Assembly: GCA_021927905.1 (NCBI GenBank)
Contig: BLLK01000023.1
Coordinates: 930,001-994,000, forward strand
DNA length: 64,000 nt
Direction of reading: 5' to 3'
Origin: Chaetoceros tenuissimus
Taxonomy: Eukaryota; Bacillariophyta; Thalassiosirophyceae; Chaetocerotales; Chaetocerotaceae
The notes under the pieces are model-generated. The model had not been told where the DNA came from. It saw nothing but the letters and a program-made list of their open reading frames with translations, and did no database searches. A program made the translations under genes and the position numbers. Below, piece by piece: positions 27,676-38,681 of the stretch; the first letter of the stretch is position 1; each line of letters opens with the position of its first letter.

Positions 27676-29241
27676 TTACATGGTTCCAGCAAAGTTTGCA
27701 GCATCAGTAATTTTCGCCTTTTTCACAGGATTCTCATCCTCACCACCATCAATCTTTGGAACAATCCACTTGGTAGTCACCTTGATACGATTACTAAAGA
27801 ATTCCATAGCTCCATCACCCGTAATATCCATGTCACCATATTTAGACTTTGTCCCATACAATCCTCCAAACGAGAAAGGCTCGCGAGGAACAGGAATCCC
27901 AATATTGACTCCCAACATGGATGCATTGAAACGTTCCAAAAACCATTCCGCAGACCCTCCATTACAAGTATACACACAAGCAGCATTCCCAAACGGATTG
28001 GAATTTTCAATCTCAATCGCTTCAGTCCAAGAAGAAGTTTGATAAATGGAAAGAACCGGTCCAAAGATTTCTTCCTTCATGGCTGCATCTTCTTTGGAAG
28101 AATGAAGAAGAATAGTAGGTCCCATATAAAACCCTCCATCACACTCTTTTTCCTTCATCCAGGATCTACCATCCACCAAAACTTGAGCACCCATGGCTTC
28201 CGCTTCATTGACATATTTCAAAATCTTGTTGTAACTCGCTTCATCAATGACTGGACCTAATTTCCCTGCAGTGGTTCCCAATTCAATCGCCTGTGCCTTT
28301 TCCACAATTTTATCAAGTAGATTTGGATTGTCACCTACTAGCAACAAAACCGAAGCAGCCATACATCTCTGTCCAGCACATCCCATACTACTCACTACTA
28401 CATCTCTAGCGGTATCATTCACATCACAATCTGGTAGAGCTACCAAATGATTTTTAGCCCCTCCAAGTGCCGTACAACGTTTATTCAAAGCATTACAACG
28501 TTCCTTGACAAGTTTGGCAACTGGCGAAGATCCTACAAACGTGACGGCTTTGACATCTTCATGATCAATAATTGCTTCGACACATTCTTTCGTGCCCTGA
28601 ACTACGTTTACTACTCCATCGGGTACACCCGCCTCCTTCAAAAGTTCCATTGTTTTATACAAAGTAAGAGGAACTTTTTCCGAAGGTTTGAGAATGACAG
28701 TGTTACCCATTACTAAAGCAATAGGTAGAGTCCACATGGGAACCATGAATGGAAAATTAAATGGAACTATGGAGGCTACAACTCCTAATGGCTTTCTATG
28801 ATCATGACAATAGATAGGTGATCCATAAAGACTAGAAGAAGCGGAAACGTGGAGTCGTTTTCCTTGGGAGAGTTGTGGTAGTGAACAGGCGTATTCGACC
28901 GTTTCATTACCTTTTGCAACGTCTGCAAGAGCTTCGGTAATGTTTTTTCCATTTTCTTGTACAATCAATGAAGCGAGTTCTTGTGAATGTTGTTGAACTA
29001 GGGAATGGAATTTGAGCATGATGGCTGTTCGTGATTTGGTAGTGAGTGATGACCACTTTTGGAAAGCAGCTTTGGAAGATGCCACTGCCTGTTGTACATC
29101 TTGTTGAGAAGAGATTGCGACAGATGCGATTGGTTTGGAGGTGGATGGTGAAAGGACTGGAATGTACTTTTGTGAGGATGGTGGTACTGGTGTGTTGTTG
29201 ATAATGTTTTGAATGAGTTTAGTAGTTGAAGATGGAGTCAT
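27676..29241 (-). CDS. MMSDH: Methylmalonate-semialdehyde dehydrogenase (CoA-acylating, ALDH6 family)
   Basis: A 521-residue single-exon enzyme of usual family length. It converts methylmalonate or malonate semialdehyde with NAD and CoA into propionyl- or acetyl-CoA at the end of valine and pyrimidine catabolism. Seen in sequence: the Rossmann segment VASIVPFNFPFMVPMWTLP, the KPSEKVPLT cofactor motif, the family-specific GGAKNH (260-265) where other ALDHs have the ELGGK general-base motif, and the catalytic Cys293 in GCAGQRCMA. The C-terminal FFSNRIKVTTKW also fits ALDH6. The N-terminus lacks a clear mitochondrial presequence, although Thr/Ser-rich start residues might serve; location is therefore open. 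Confidence 0.93.
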   Translation of the reverse strand: MTPSSTTKLIQNIINNTPVPPSSQKYIPVLSPSTSKPIASVAISSQQDVQQAVASSKAAFQKWSSLTTKSRTAIMLKFHSLVQQHSQELASLIVQENGKNITEALADVAKGNETVEYACSLPQLSQGKRLHVSASSSLYGSPIYCHDHRKPLGVVASIVPFNFPFMVPMWTLPIALVMGNTVILKPSEKVPLTLYKTMELLKEAGVPDGVVNVVQGTKECVEAIIDHEDVKAVTFVGSSPVAKLVKERCNALNKRCTALGGAKNHLVALPDCDVNDTARDVVVSSMGCAGQRCMAASVLLLVGDNPNLLDKIVEKAQAIELGTTAGKLGPVIDEASYNKILKYVNEAEAMGAQVLVDGRSWMKEKECDGGFYMGPTILLHSSKEDAAMKEEIFGPVLSIYQTSSWTEAIEIENSNPFGNAACVYTCNGGSAEWFLERFNASMLGVNIGIPVPREPFSFGGLYGTKSKYGDMDITGDGAMEFFSNRIKVTTKWIVPKIDGGEDENPVKKAKITDAANFAGTM

Positions 29242-30871
29242 GCTTTGATAATAGGGTGATTAGTGACTTGACTTGGAGTAGATATTTGATTTCTATTTGA
29301 TTCTATTTGATTTGATTTTTTATGTGAAAGTACTCGTTCGTTCGTTGCCTTTGTTGTTGATTGCTTCAACATTCGTCAAGAACAAGAAAGAACAAACAGA
29401 ACTCTTTTTTCTTTTTTCCTCCAATCAAAATTGGTCTCTGACGTATTCGGATTTAGAGTGTCTCTAGAAATGATGATGTCAGATAGATTCGATTTGAGTT
29501 TTGGATGGAATGAATACCCTTTTATAGGGGGTAGTTGATGTTTTCTTTGGAGTATCTTTTTTGCTCGCAGCTCCAAAACATTATTTGCTGCTTTCAATTT
29601 GTCTATTCTTTACCATTTAATTAAAAGCAGTCATCGTTACTTTACTTTTGCAATTAAGAGACAATTATGTGAAAAAAACAGAGATTTATCGATAGTACGT
29701 GGTAAGAGATGCAAGTAGAAAGAAAGAAGACTCTTGTATCATGTTTTAGCAGGTGCGAGAACCAGTCACCAGCCGAGAAGGAGGACAAGCAAGCAAGCGA
29801 GCGGCTTAGGCTGAAGCGGATGAGAGATGGCGAGAAGGATAGAAGCCAGTTGACTACTGCCAAAAAAATTCTAGATGCTAGCTACGAGTAGCTAGTAGGC
29901 TCTGTCTCCTCCAATATATATATCATTCACTCTCTCGAAATGAGGCAAAAAGAATTGATGTTTCGGCTTCTTTCTTGATGGCTAATACAGGAGATCCATA
30001 ATGGAGGTATACTAGTCCTCTCTAGAATTTTATCGGCTCTTTGGTTTGAATAGTGAGATGACAATGAGAATGCAATCTAATCAAGTATCGGATAGCTGCT
30101 GAATTGTATCTTGCTAGTAGTATTAAATGTACAGAGAAAAAGACAAAAAGAGAAAAGTGAAGGGATGGTTGGTGTGCTATTTGTTGTATAGGACGGTGAT
30201 GTAAAGATGCATTCATGAAATAAGTATGGATAAGAATTTTCGTAGCTTAGAAGAAGGAATTGTTTGATATAGAAAGCTACTACAAGGAAAGATACAAACT
30301 GCTCTATTCTGTGATGGCCTTGATACTTTATTCATTTCATTTGTTCTTGTAGTAAACGAGATTTAGCAAGAGAAGGGTGAAATTAAGATGTGAGCATGAA
30401 ATACGGAGTAAATCGAACATATCTGATCCGAAAGAATTTCACCCAGCATTTTTGATGGAGCAAAGATTCAAAATTAAGACAATAAAAGCGAGAAAAACTA
30501 TGGAACACGATCGGTGCCATTTGACATTACTATCAGAAAAGCTAGTCTATGCTGTCAAGAAGCTTTAGCAAGATACTTAGGGTAGAAGGGAAAATAAGTG
30601 AAAAGATGAAGATTTGAAAAGAAAGAAAAGTTATATGATGCTTGTTGGGACAGTGATACAGTGCATTTGTACAAGAATTGAACTAGGCCTAACTTTATAT
30701 TCTTCGATGCGGATGAAATAATGATTGTAATCATGTACATGCGTTAACAACTTATTGCATTGTTGCATGATGAAAATAAAGCAAACTTTGTTGTTACGAT
30801 GATCTTATTCATTTGTACTTCTCGCTCTTTTTATTCTTTTTTCAATCGATTCTTAACACATGCCCGATTCA
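29242..30871. other. 1.6-kb gene-poor region
   Basis: No convincing gene. Only frames below about 75 codons occur and none shows conserved motifs. The part next to the dehydrogenase start is T-rich with repeated TTTGATT units (about 29286-29319) and a TGACGT core near 29438. A Gly/Ser-neutral stretch at 29740-29850 is relatively GC-rich. I see no tRNA or rRNA. Confidence 0.45.
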
Positions 30872-32454
30872 TCATCCATATATAATTCTATTTCTCTGCC
30901 TTTGGTATTCTTCTTCAGTTATTGATCCCATTTCCTTTTTGAAATCCAAGCCGCGCATATCCAATCTCTGCATCAAGCTTAACTCAGGCTTCGGCTCTGG
31001 TTTAAATCCTTGTTGAGTGGATGAGGATGGTCTCTGTATATTGCTCGTAGTTTCTGTCTTTGCTAGACCAAGACCTTGAGAAAGATCAATCTCAGGTTCT
31101 GTTACAGGGACTGGATTAATCTCAAACGCTGGCGCGCTTGGCTTGGGAGGAGCACATGGCTGAATGGTTGCATTAATACCAATATTTGAAGCACTTGGAA
31201 TTACTGCAGTCTCAGCAGGTACTTCTTGAATTTGATTCGACCAAGGATCAGCCGGTTTGGAAAAGTCAGGGCCATTATTCTTTGATGAGCACAAGTAGTA
31301 GTAAAACAAGTATGCTCCACCTAAAACAAACAATAATCCTACTACTACTCCAGCACCGATACCAACCTTGACGAGAATACCCTTCCAGTCTCTCTTCTCC
31401 TCCTCTTCCGCCATTGGTGGAACCACGTTTGGTGGAACAGGTGGTACATTCGATGGATCATTGTAGTTACAAGCCGTATCAATGTTTCCAGCTTCTGCAC
31501 AGCATTCTTCTGTCATTTGAATAGTGTCATCGAAAGTCGAATAGCGTCCACATGCAGTGCAAATATGGTTACATTGATTATCATTGATGATGAGCTGTGT
31601 CAATGATTTTGCATCGGATGCAGCATACTTGCATGCCTCGGAAGAAGTGCAGGCGTCATTTCCCACTACTAATTTCCTCAAGTTTGTAGCTTTAGAATAG
31701 GCCATGAGATTGCAACTATGTCCTTTAGTACAAGACCGCTGCCCGATAAAAATATCTACTCTTTCTGTGGTTGAACGTGCCATTCCATAACAAGAATATC
31801 CAAAAAAAGAAGTAGCTCTAGAAGTATCGGAGCACGAATCCTGCGAAAGGTGAATAGTTGAGTAATCCGCAGCGTCCACTGCAATATATAAACATGCATA
31901 TGAGCCAATGCATGAATTTGGGCATACAGTGTATTTTACGTGGGGTTCCTTGGACCAATACCCACAGACAGAATCATTAAAGAAACCATTGATATGATCT
32001 GGTAGAGCTTGCTGACAACAGTTGTTCAAGTTACAATATTCTTCTAATGTCGTTCCACTTTCACTTGCACCCAAGTAACCATCCTGTTCAACATAATGAT
32101 TTGCATCTTGTGAGAAGGCAAATGTCATACATTCATCATTCAATTGTCTTTTATCTGCAATTGAATTAAATGGTGGGGTTTTGTCGATGTCTGTTGCTCT
32201 CTTCAAATTCATAAAATTTTCAAGTGGAAATGTGACTGAAAAATAAAATGTGAAAAGAAAAATATCCGTTAAAATTCAGTGTTGTCATCATGACGTAGAT
32301 TCAAGTTGGGACTTTTACCATTTGGAGAAACATCTTCATCTGCTTCTTTTGCCGTTCCAACAACGGAAGATGCCAAAGGATCAACCTTTTGAGAGAGAAC
32401 TACTTGAGAGAATACAACAAGTACTGAAAGTAATACTGTAATGATCATCTTCAT
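30872..32454 (-). CDS. Cys-rich type I membrane protein with solenoid-like ectodomain and SHOCT-like tail
   Basis: Exons 32454..32319 and 32235..30872 join across an 83-nt intron (GTAAAA...TTTCAG) into 499 residues. The first exon encodes a signal peptide (MKMIITVLLSVLVVFSQVVL). The ectodomain has repeated units of about 30 residues with the pattern hydrophobic-x-G-x-x-x-C-x4-C (for example GQRSCTKGHSC, GNDACTSSEAC, NDNQCNHIC), suggesting a parallel beta-solenoid. One membrane segment follows (VGIGAGVVVGLLFVLGGAYL). The tail includes KPSAPAF with a PSAP motif and ends in a SHOCT-like helix (EMGSITEEEYQRQRNRII). Function unknown; a surface receptor or adhesin is plausible. It resembles the gene broken by the copia element. 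Confidence 0.7.
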
Positions 32455-34088
32455 AACTATTTGAAACAGAAACAATGTTAGCATTCAATTGAATTGTTGA
32501 ATTTGAAGTAGTGGTCGTCAGCAAGTTCGCTGCTGTTTTCTTCTTCAAGATAGTCCGAAGCGAACTACCGAGAAGATGATGTGTTTGACGAGGCTGATTC
32601 TATTCATCAATATAGACAGAAATAGACTTACTTTCTATTTCAACAATCACTACTACTTCGCTTTCAAAACGAACGATAAAGTATTTGTGGGAACAGCTGG
32701 AAAGTTTGTTCTGTTTGAATTCCAGCCGGCCGAGAGAGAGAGTTGTTCAAACACTTTGCTGGTTGACACCAAAAACTTCACATGAAAATCTGTACCATGG
32801 ATTTCACTTTACAATTCCTACATAATATGAAATCAAGCATCAAGCCATAGACGAGTGCATAGAGGATTTTAAACGTATTGTGGAATTCAGTTCTTTTTAG
32901 AAGAAGTCTAAGTAGTTTATAGGGAACAAAATGAATGGAGCAAGGAAGATGTAAACTCATCATCTAAAGAGAGAGGACCTGATGTAGCAGAATAATGCTT
33001 CAGAAATACGTACCAAATCGAAAAGCAAAGCGAATGGGGAATTGTTCCTCACGCCAAGAATATCAATATCGACTTTATTGTATACATCTAGATGCAACCA
33101 AGGGTGATAATACCTCGTGATAAATATGAAACGAATTTGTAGCTACATAATCATTGAACTCAAAGCAAGGCGAGGGTCAAGCAAGTGGCTGATGGAATGG
33201 AGCAATGGAATCGATGGAGCAAACTTGTCATATATTTCTCGTTCGGCTGAAGCTTCCTTCTAGTTTGCAATGAGTATATTTAATCTGTCTTGCTATTGGT
33301 ACTAAGTTTTCTCGTTGAGTTAGGCAATCTTGAATGTACTTTCACAGGTCCTTTACATTCTTACAGTATCTCAAATAGAAAAAAAACTAGATGCTCTTGG
33401 ATTCTTAAAGAGAAAGTGATTCTTGTTATCATATATCTTCTTAGTATTACTTTGTATAAATATTAGTCTGATAGTTCTTGTGCATATATGATTCGATTAA
33501 TTCTATTATCTTTCAGTTGAATTCGAAGCATGTGTCTGTGTATCATGGAAGTTATTCTACAATCGCCTATTTCAGACGTACAAGCAACCTAGTTTCATGA
33601 ATAATTATGTTCGAGGGAATGATCTGTGAGACTTAATCTTCAGATTTGTTGTACTTTTATGACCTGAGAGATAAAAAGATCGGCTCAATTTCTTCGCATA
33701 GTAGTAAGAAAGTCCAACTCTTGCCAACTACATTTGATTCAAAACCTTTACGTTAAAGTAAATCGCAAAAGGGTTAGAAATTAACGTATTATAAACATAA
33801 TAAAAATAAGAAGCTCAAGAGAGATGTTGGGCTAGACAGGTCCTGTAAAGATCCACTGACACAGAATCAATCAGGGTTAAAAGCGCTCATTCTTCACTCT
33901 TCGAAGACCGTGACACCCAGCAGTCAATAACATTTTTGTTATAACATATCGTCCATGGATAGAAGCAAGGTTTGTACATTTTGTACAAACTTCTTTCTTC
34001 AAAGAACGACGGGCAACGCCTATAGTCTTCGGATCTATTGTATTTATTTCATTTCAAACAAACAAACACTAAATTCACAATACATACC
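32455..34088. other. 1.6-kb gene-poor region
   Basis: AT-rich and mostly stop-dense. It holds the promoter of the Cys-rich membrane protein and the 3' end region of ELP4. A frame at 32576-32785 (69 codons) has no supporting feature. No repeat or RNA gene that I can name. Confidence 0.45.
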
Positions 34089-35596
34089 TTAAAACTCGAG
34101 TGACTTGTTGGAAGATCCAGGTCGATTACTTGCACATCCCATTCCAGGAGTAAGTGCAGTCTTACTACTCGAAGTATCCTTCTCTTGAACTTTTCCAGCA
34201 CCACTTCGTGCTCCACTACCAACACTACTACCACCCGCACTGAAATCTTCGGGTGGTAAATGCAACATACGAATATGCATCTTTCTCCTATCCCTCTTCA
34301 TTCCATACCGATTTGCAGGCGGACGACGATTCGTAGTAGTATCTGAAAAGTGCGAAAGACTCTGTAGAGCAATCTTTTTGATGGTCAAGATACCAGCCAA
34401 GTCTGAAAACTCCGGTGGAGGTGGAGAAACCATGGCTGCAAACCCTTCACAGGTAAATACAGCATCACAAGTTCGTTTCAATGCAATGAGACCTTGACTT
34501 GAGGTTCTTACATCTATCGTCCATGGACGGACACTCAGTAGAAATACGACTGGTAGAGAATGATTGCGCACATGACTGAGCAAGAGAGGCATAGCAATCG
34601 TCATGATGGATATTGGAGCATTCATAATCAGCATACGAATCACAGTATTGGGACGAGCATTCAGTTTCTCCTCTATGTGCTTCACACAGTTGTGAAAAAA
34701 GGCTATAGCCGTAGCTCTCTCCTCATTCCCACAGAAATTCTCTAAAATGGAAATGTATTCACTCTCCATATCTTTGGGCCAATGTGGATGATTTTGTTCC
34801 ATCATTGACGAACCTAAATCAAAAGAATGACAAAAGACCTTTTGACCCTTGACCTGATTGGAAACGGTAGGTCCCATTCTCTTATTTTGAATAGAAAGTT
34901 TATACTGCCATGCATTGGTCAAACCCTCTTCGGCAACCGTATCTTCCATTTCTTCCTCGGCATAATCATCATCTTCTTGAATCGTATCAAAACCTGATAA
35001 AGAAGTAATATTCTTTTCAATCTTGGCTTTATCGATTTTCCTTTGGAAGGCTTCATCTTTTGATTTGGCCTTTTCGAAATGTTGATCGAGTGGGATCATT
35101 TGTAGGAATTTGGAGAGTGCTATTGAACTCATGCCTTGTGATGACAGAGTTCCTTTGGCTTCTATGCTATCCAGTGAGATATCTTTGACATCTTGTTGCG
35201 TTGCAGCAAGTGATAATGTCTGTCCTTGTGCTACTGCCTAATAAAGAGTAGAAGCGATCATCAGTTTTCTATTCTCAAAGAAGAAATGAAATACTCTCAA
35301 ATAGATATCAATAAAAGACTTACTTCACCGGCCCAATATCTCATGAGAGCCATTGCAAGATCCTGAGTCCATCGATCTTCTTCCAAAAGCATGGCGGTAC
35401 CCAATGGCTGACCGCCTCCTAATATCGCATCAAATTCACGTAAGCCCGATGAAGTCAATGTGAAGCCTCCAACCCATGGCTTGGTACCGACTCTCTCCAA
35501 GACGGCAGAAGAAGAAAGAGGAGTTTTAGGGAATGTATCGGATGAAGATGTGGGTCTGCTGCGGATCCTTCCGCCTCTTCGAAATGAGGAACTCAT
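34089..35596 (-). CDS. ELP4: Elongator complex protein 4
   Basis: Exons 35596..35324 and 35237..34089 join across an 86-nt intron (GTAAGT...TTATTAG), giving 473 residues. ELP4 forms with ELP5 and ELP6 the RecA-like hexameric ring of Elongator, needed for wobble-uridine modification of tRNA. The N-terminal part has the family pattern SSGLREFDAILGGGQPLGTA and MLLEEDRW, comparable to the LLGGG..VGTxxLIEED stretch of human ELP4. The middle contains NAWQYKLSIQ. The C-terminus shows HIRMLHLPPEDFS and ends TPGMGCAS...NKSLEF, as ELP4 proteins end LGPGCG...HLDF. A start at the internal ATG 35132 would lose the fold, so the upstream exon is needed. Cytosolic. Confidence 0.92.
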
Positions 35597-36119
35597 TGTA
35601 GAAGTTTCTCTAGTTGATGTTTCTATGTCGTCATTCTAAAGATTGATTAGATTGAAATATTATGTGTGATGCGAATAATGAAACAGAAACAGAGAGTTTC
35701 AGTTGCATTTCAGAGAGAATGTGTGGTCATCTTGATTCCCAGTCCGATAGGGATAGAATTATTTAGGGTTCTCATCCTTGGAGACACTCTTCTTTTAGAG
35801 CTTCCTACTTTTTTGAAAAAAAATCTGCTCCAAAGTTCAAGTTATTTGATGATGATACGATGGATCATTTTTCAAATTATTCTATTTCATTTTATAATGA
35901 TTGGAGTAAGATAGTTTATGATCATAAACTAAGCAGAACAACCTTTTACCTTATTCTTTTTCCTACCACTTTTCATGACACCATCTATACCAGTATATAA
36001 GTACGTACGTTTAAGCATAGTTTTTTATTTTCTCTCGTTCCTGACACTTCATGTAGTTGCTAAATAGATACCACATATAAATCGTCTCTATCTATTTATC
36101 TCTATATATATCTATAGTA
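35597..36119. other. Divergent intergenic region
   Basis: 523 nt between ELP4 and the phytochelatin-synthase-like gene. It contains a GTACGTACGT tract near 36002 and a pyrimidine/AT-rich run with TATATATCTATAG just before the start codon at 36120. Confidence 0.45.
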
Positions 36120-37352
36120 ATGTCGTATGGAAGTATCCATTCTTTACTTCAAAGCAATGAAAATGAACAAGATGAAGATGATGCTATTACAAAAACTAAA
36201 AAGAAAACTCCTTTCCTCATTTTTACTACAATAGTTGCAACTCTTTTCTTTGGCGTTGGTGTTGGTTTGTCGTTTGGACATTATGCTTCCACAAAAGGGG
36301 GCTTTTCAAAACGAATAAAAATGTAGAGCCGATAGAGCAGATTTCTGATATGAAATTTTCAAGTAGTATGGAACAAGACCTTGTTGAAAAATAGTAAAAA
36401 AGCGTTGGAATTTATGAATGATTTTTTCTTCAACAAGGATTCAGAAGGTGCAGAGAGTCCATTGCTGAGTTTTTCATTAGGATCAAGTTCTTCAAGAGTG
36501 AGACCAATCGTGTATCTTAATGGACCAGATGCATATGGATTTCTCAAGTCAACTCGTCCTGGAGTCACTTCCATGTCTGCATATTCAAATGATTTCTTTC
36601 TTATTTCCAGTGGATTCGATGTACAATTAAATCAGGCTTACTGTGGGGTAGCTGCTGCTGCGAGTATATTAAATTCACTCCGCTTCCTAAATTCTACAGA
36701 CAGCAGTAGTGCAGTCGATATTCCAATGGATCCAATATATAATCCATATCCATACGCAACTCAAGAAGACATTTTCAATGTTTGTACTCAACAAACAGTG
36801 ATTTCTCATACTGGTGGCGGACCAGGAATTGATGGACTTCTAACGCCACCATATGGCCTAAGTCTATCACAAATTACAGCACTGTTAAATTGTCATTTGC
36901 AATCCACCAAGGATTCGAGTTGGACTGCAACTGCGCATTACGTCGATAGTGCTTCTTGGAGTATGATTGGTATTGCAAAGATGAGGTTTCATCTTAAGCA
37001 TGCCCTCAAGGATCCAAATAGTAGAGTTCTTTTAAATTATGATCGATGGAAAATTGGACAGACTGGATCTGGTCATTGGGCTCCAGTAGGAAGTTATTCT
37101 CATACTTTGGATGCGTTCTTATTGATGGAGGTTGCAAAGTATAAATATCCCTCTGTGTGGGTTCCATCCGAGCGATTGTTTGATGGTATGTCCACTACTG
37201 ATGATTGCGGTGAGTGGAACTTTCCTGCTGCTCAAGATACGCTAAGTCGAGAAGAAAGACTTTCAACGTCTCCTAGAGAATACGAAACAACTATATCGAA
37301 GCTCTGTTGTAAGAGTGAACCACGTGGATATATTATCATCTCAAAATCATAA
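36120..37352 (+). CDS. Membrane-anchored phytochelatin-synthase-like papain-fold enzyme
   Basis: Exons 36120..36322 and 36395..37352 join across a predicted 72-nt intron (GTAGAG...AAATAG), giving 386 residues. One membrane segment (about 30-52, PFLIFTTIVATLFFGVGVGL) puts the enzyme on a membrane with a lumenal or vacuolar catalytic domain. The phytochelatin synthase pattern is clear: the Cys in NQAYCGVAAAASILNSL (Cys151), the His in GSGHWAPVGSY (His295), and KYKYPSVWVP. The family uses glutathione to make metal-binding phytochelatins or to degrade glutathione conjugates. At the position of the catalytic Asp (18 residues after the His) there is Glu313. Low-metal or peptidase activity instead of synthase activity is possible. 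The splice donor is not a strong consensus. Confidence 0.78.
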
Positions 37353-37576
37353 AGAGCTTTGCTCTTGCGTGGCTCTTTCGCGTCGAATTGTTGTAACATA
37401 AGTCTTCTTTCTTTCTATAATTAGTGGTACTATATTTAGTAGAGCGACCTTAATTTTATTGCAATGACTTTTTCTTGATATTCTTTTTCCTACTGCTTCT
37501 TTCTTCTCATATCTGACATACCAATCTAAGCAGATTCAATGATTCTTCCTCCATACTATCATCCAGCTACAAACTT

Positions 37577-38344
37577 TTAACGCTCCATAGCCTGTCCTTG
37601 AGGAGCACTCGCCTCCCTTAGATTCACTTCACGATTGACTTGCGCCGTCATACAAGCAGCAACGGAACAAAAGACAACATCACTGATACAATCCACCACT
37701 TGCGCAAAAGCATCATCACCCTCACAATCGGTACACATGGCAATACAACTCAAAATAAATGAAAAGTAAAACAAACAATTGGAGCATCGAATCAATCTCA
37801 CATCATCTTCATCCATTCCAAGTTGATAATGATCTCTGACAACTCCAGAGGATGCAGATACAGCCAATCCTGGACAACAGAATGCTTCCAAACACATGCA
37901 TGGCAGTGGACAGGTCTTTTCACCCATTTGACCTGGTTGAATACAGCAACAACCACCAAATTGAGATTGACAACAGGTATAATTCGACCAACCGGATCCA
38001 GGCTCCAAATGATTCAATACTTTATGTCTCATGTAAATCTGTGCTGGACAGAGACATGCAGCAGAAGCAAGACAGCAGCATGGTTCCTTGCATGGTGCTT
38101 GACACATTGTAATGTCATATTTGTTATCGTAGTTTGCGAATGGTGCGTAGCTTGCTCCATACTTTCCCTTGAGATCGTCTATATTGAAAAGAAGAAGAAG
38201 AAGAGTTGAATTGAGAAAGGGATGAAACAAGAGGCAAAGAAGATTCAAGATATGTAGAGAAGAATAGAGACCCATTCCTACTACATGCTAGTATGTCTTA
38301 CCTTGGGAGAGTGGATCTTTGCTGAAACAAAAGAGACAAGCCAT
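37577..38344 (-). CDS. PLAC8-like Cys-rich protein
   Basis: Exons 38344..38302 and 38178..37577 join across a 123-nt intron (GTAAGA...AATATAG), giving 214 residues starting MACLFCFSKDPLSQDDLKG. The protein is full of cysteine clusters (CKEPCCCLASAACLCPAQ, GGCCCIQ, CPLPCMCLEAFCCPG) and has one or two short hydrophobic segments (CLFYFSFILSCIAMC). The pattern matches PLAC8/Cys-rich membrane proteins, which in plants affect cadmium resistance and cell size. It lies directly downstream of the phytochelatin-synthase-like gene, on the other strand; a shared role in metals is a guess. Location probably membrane. Confidence 0.65.
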
Positions 38345-38681
38345 GGTTGATGTAGTTTATTACTTCTTATGTAATGCCATCCAAAGAATAACGAAATAGG
38401 AATGCAGATTCAGATGATGTTCGATGAAGATGCGAAATAACGAAAAAACGACGTCCGTTTTCGTGGGACTCACACACAAAGCACGTCTAAATATCCAAAA
38501 AAGTCCTTCCGACATTTTAGGAAGAAGGAACATGTTTGAGATTTCTTTGGCGATGATTGGCGAAGAGAAGACGAGAAACCTTCCCATTCATTCATGTTCA
38601 TTAGAAGCACGACCATCATTACTACTACTGTACATGAAACTTAATAACTTGACATGAACCAAATATTCAAATAGATATAGG
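38345..38681. other. Divergent intergenic region
   Basis: 337 nt holding the promoters of the PLAC8-like gene and of the OSCA channel gene. Nothing further supported. Confidence 0.4.

Noticed and set aside
29376-30568. Small frames of 60-75 codons in the 1.6-kb spacer
   Set aside because: No motifs, no splice support and low-complexity composition.
35132-35132. ATG 35132 as start of ELP4
   Set aside because: It would remove the GGG nucleotide-fold-like strand encoded by the upstream exon, which joins in frame through strong splice sites.
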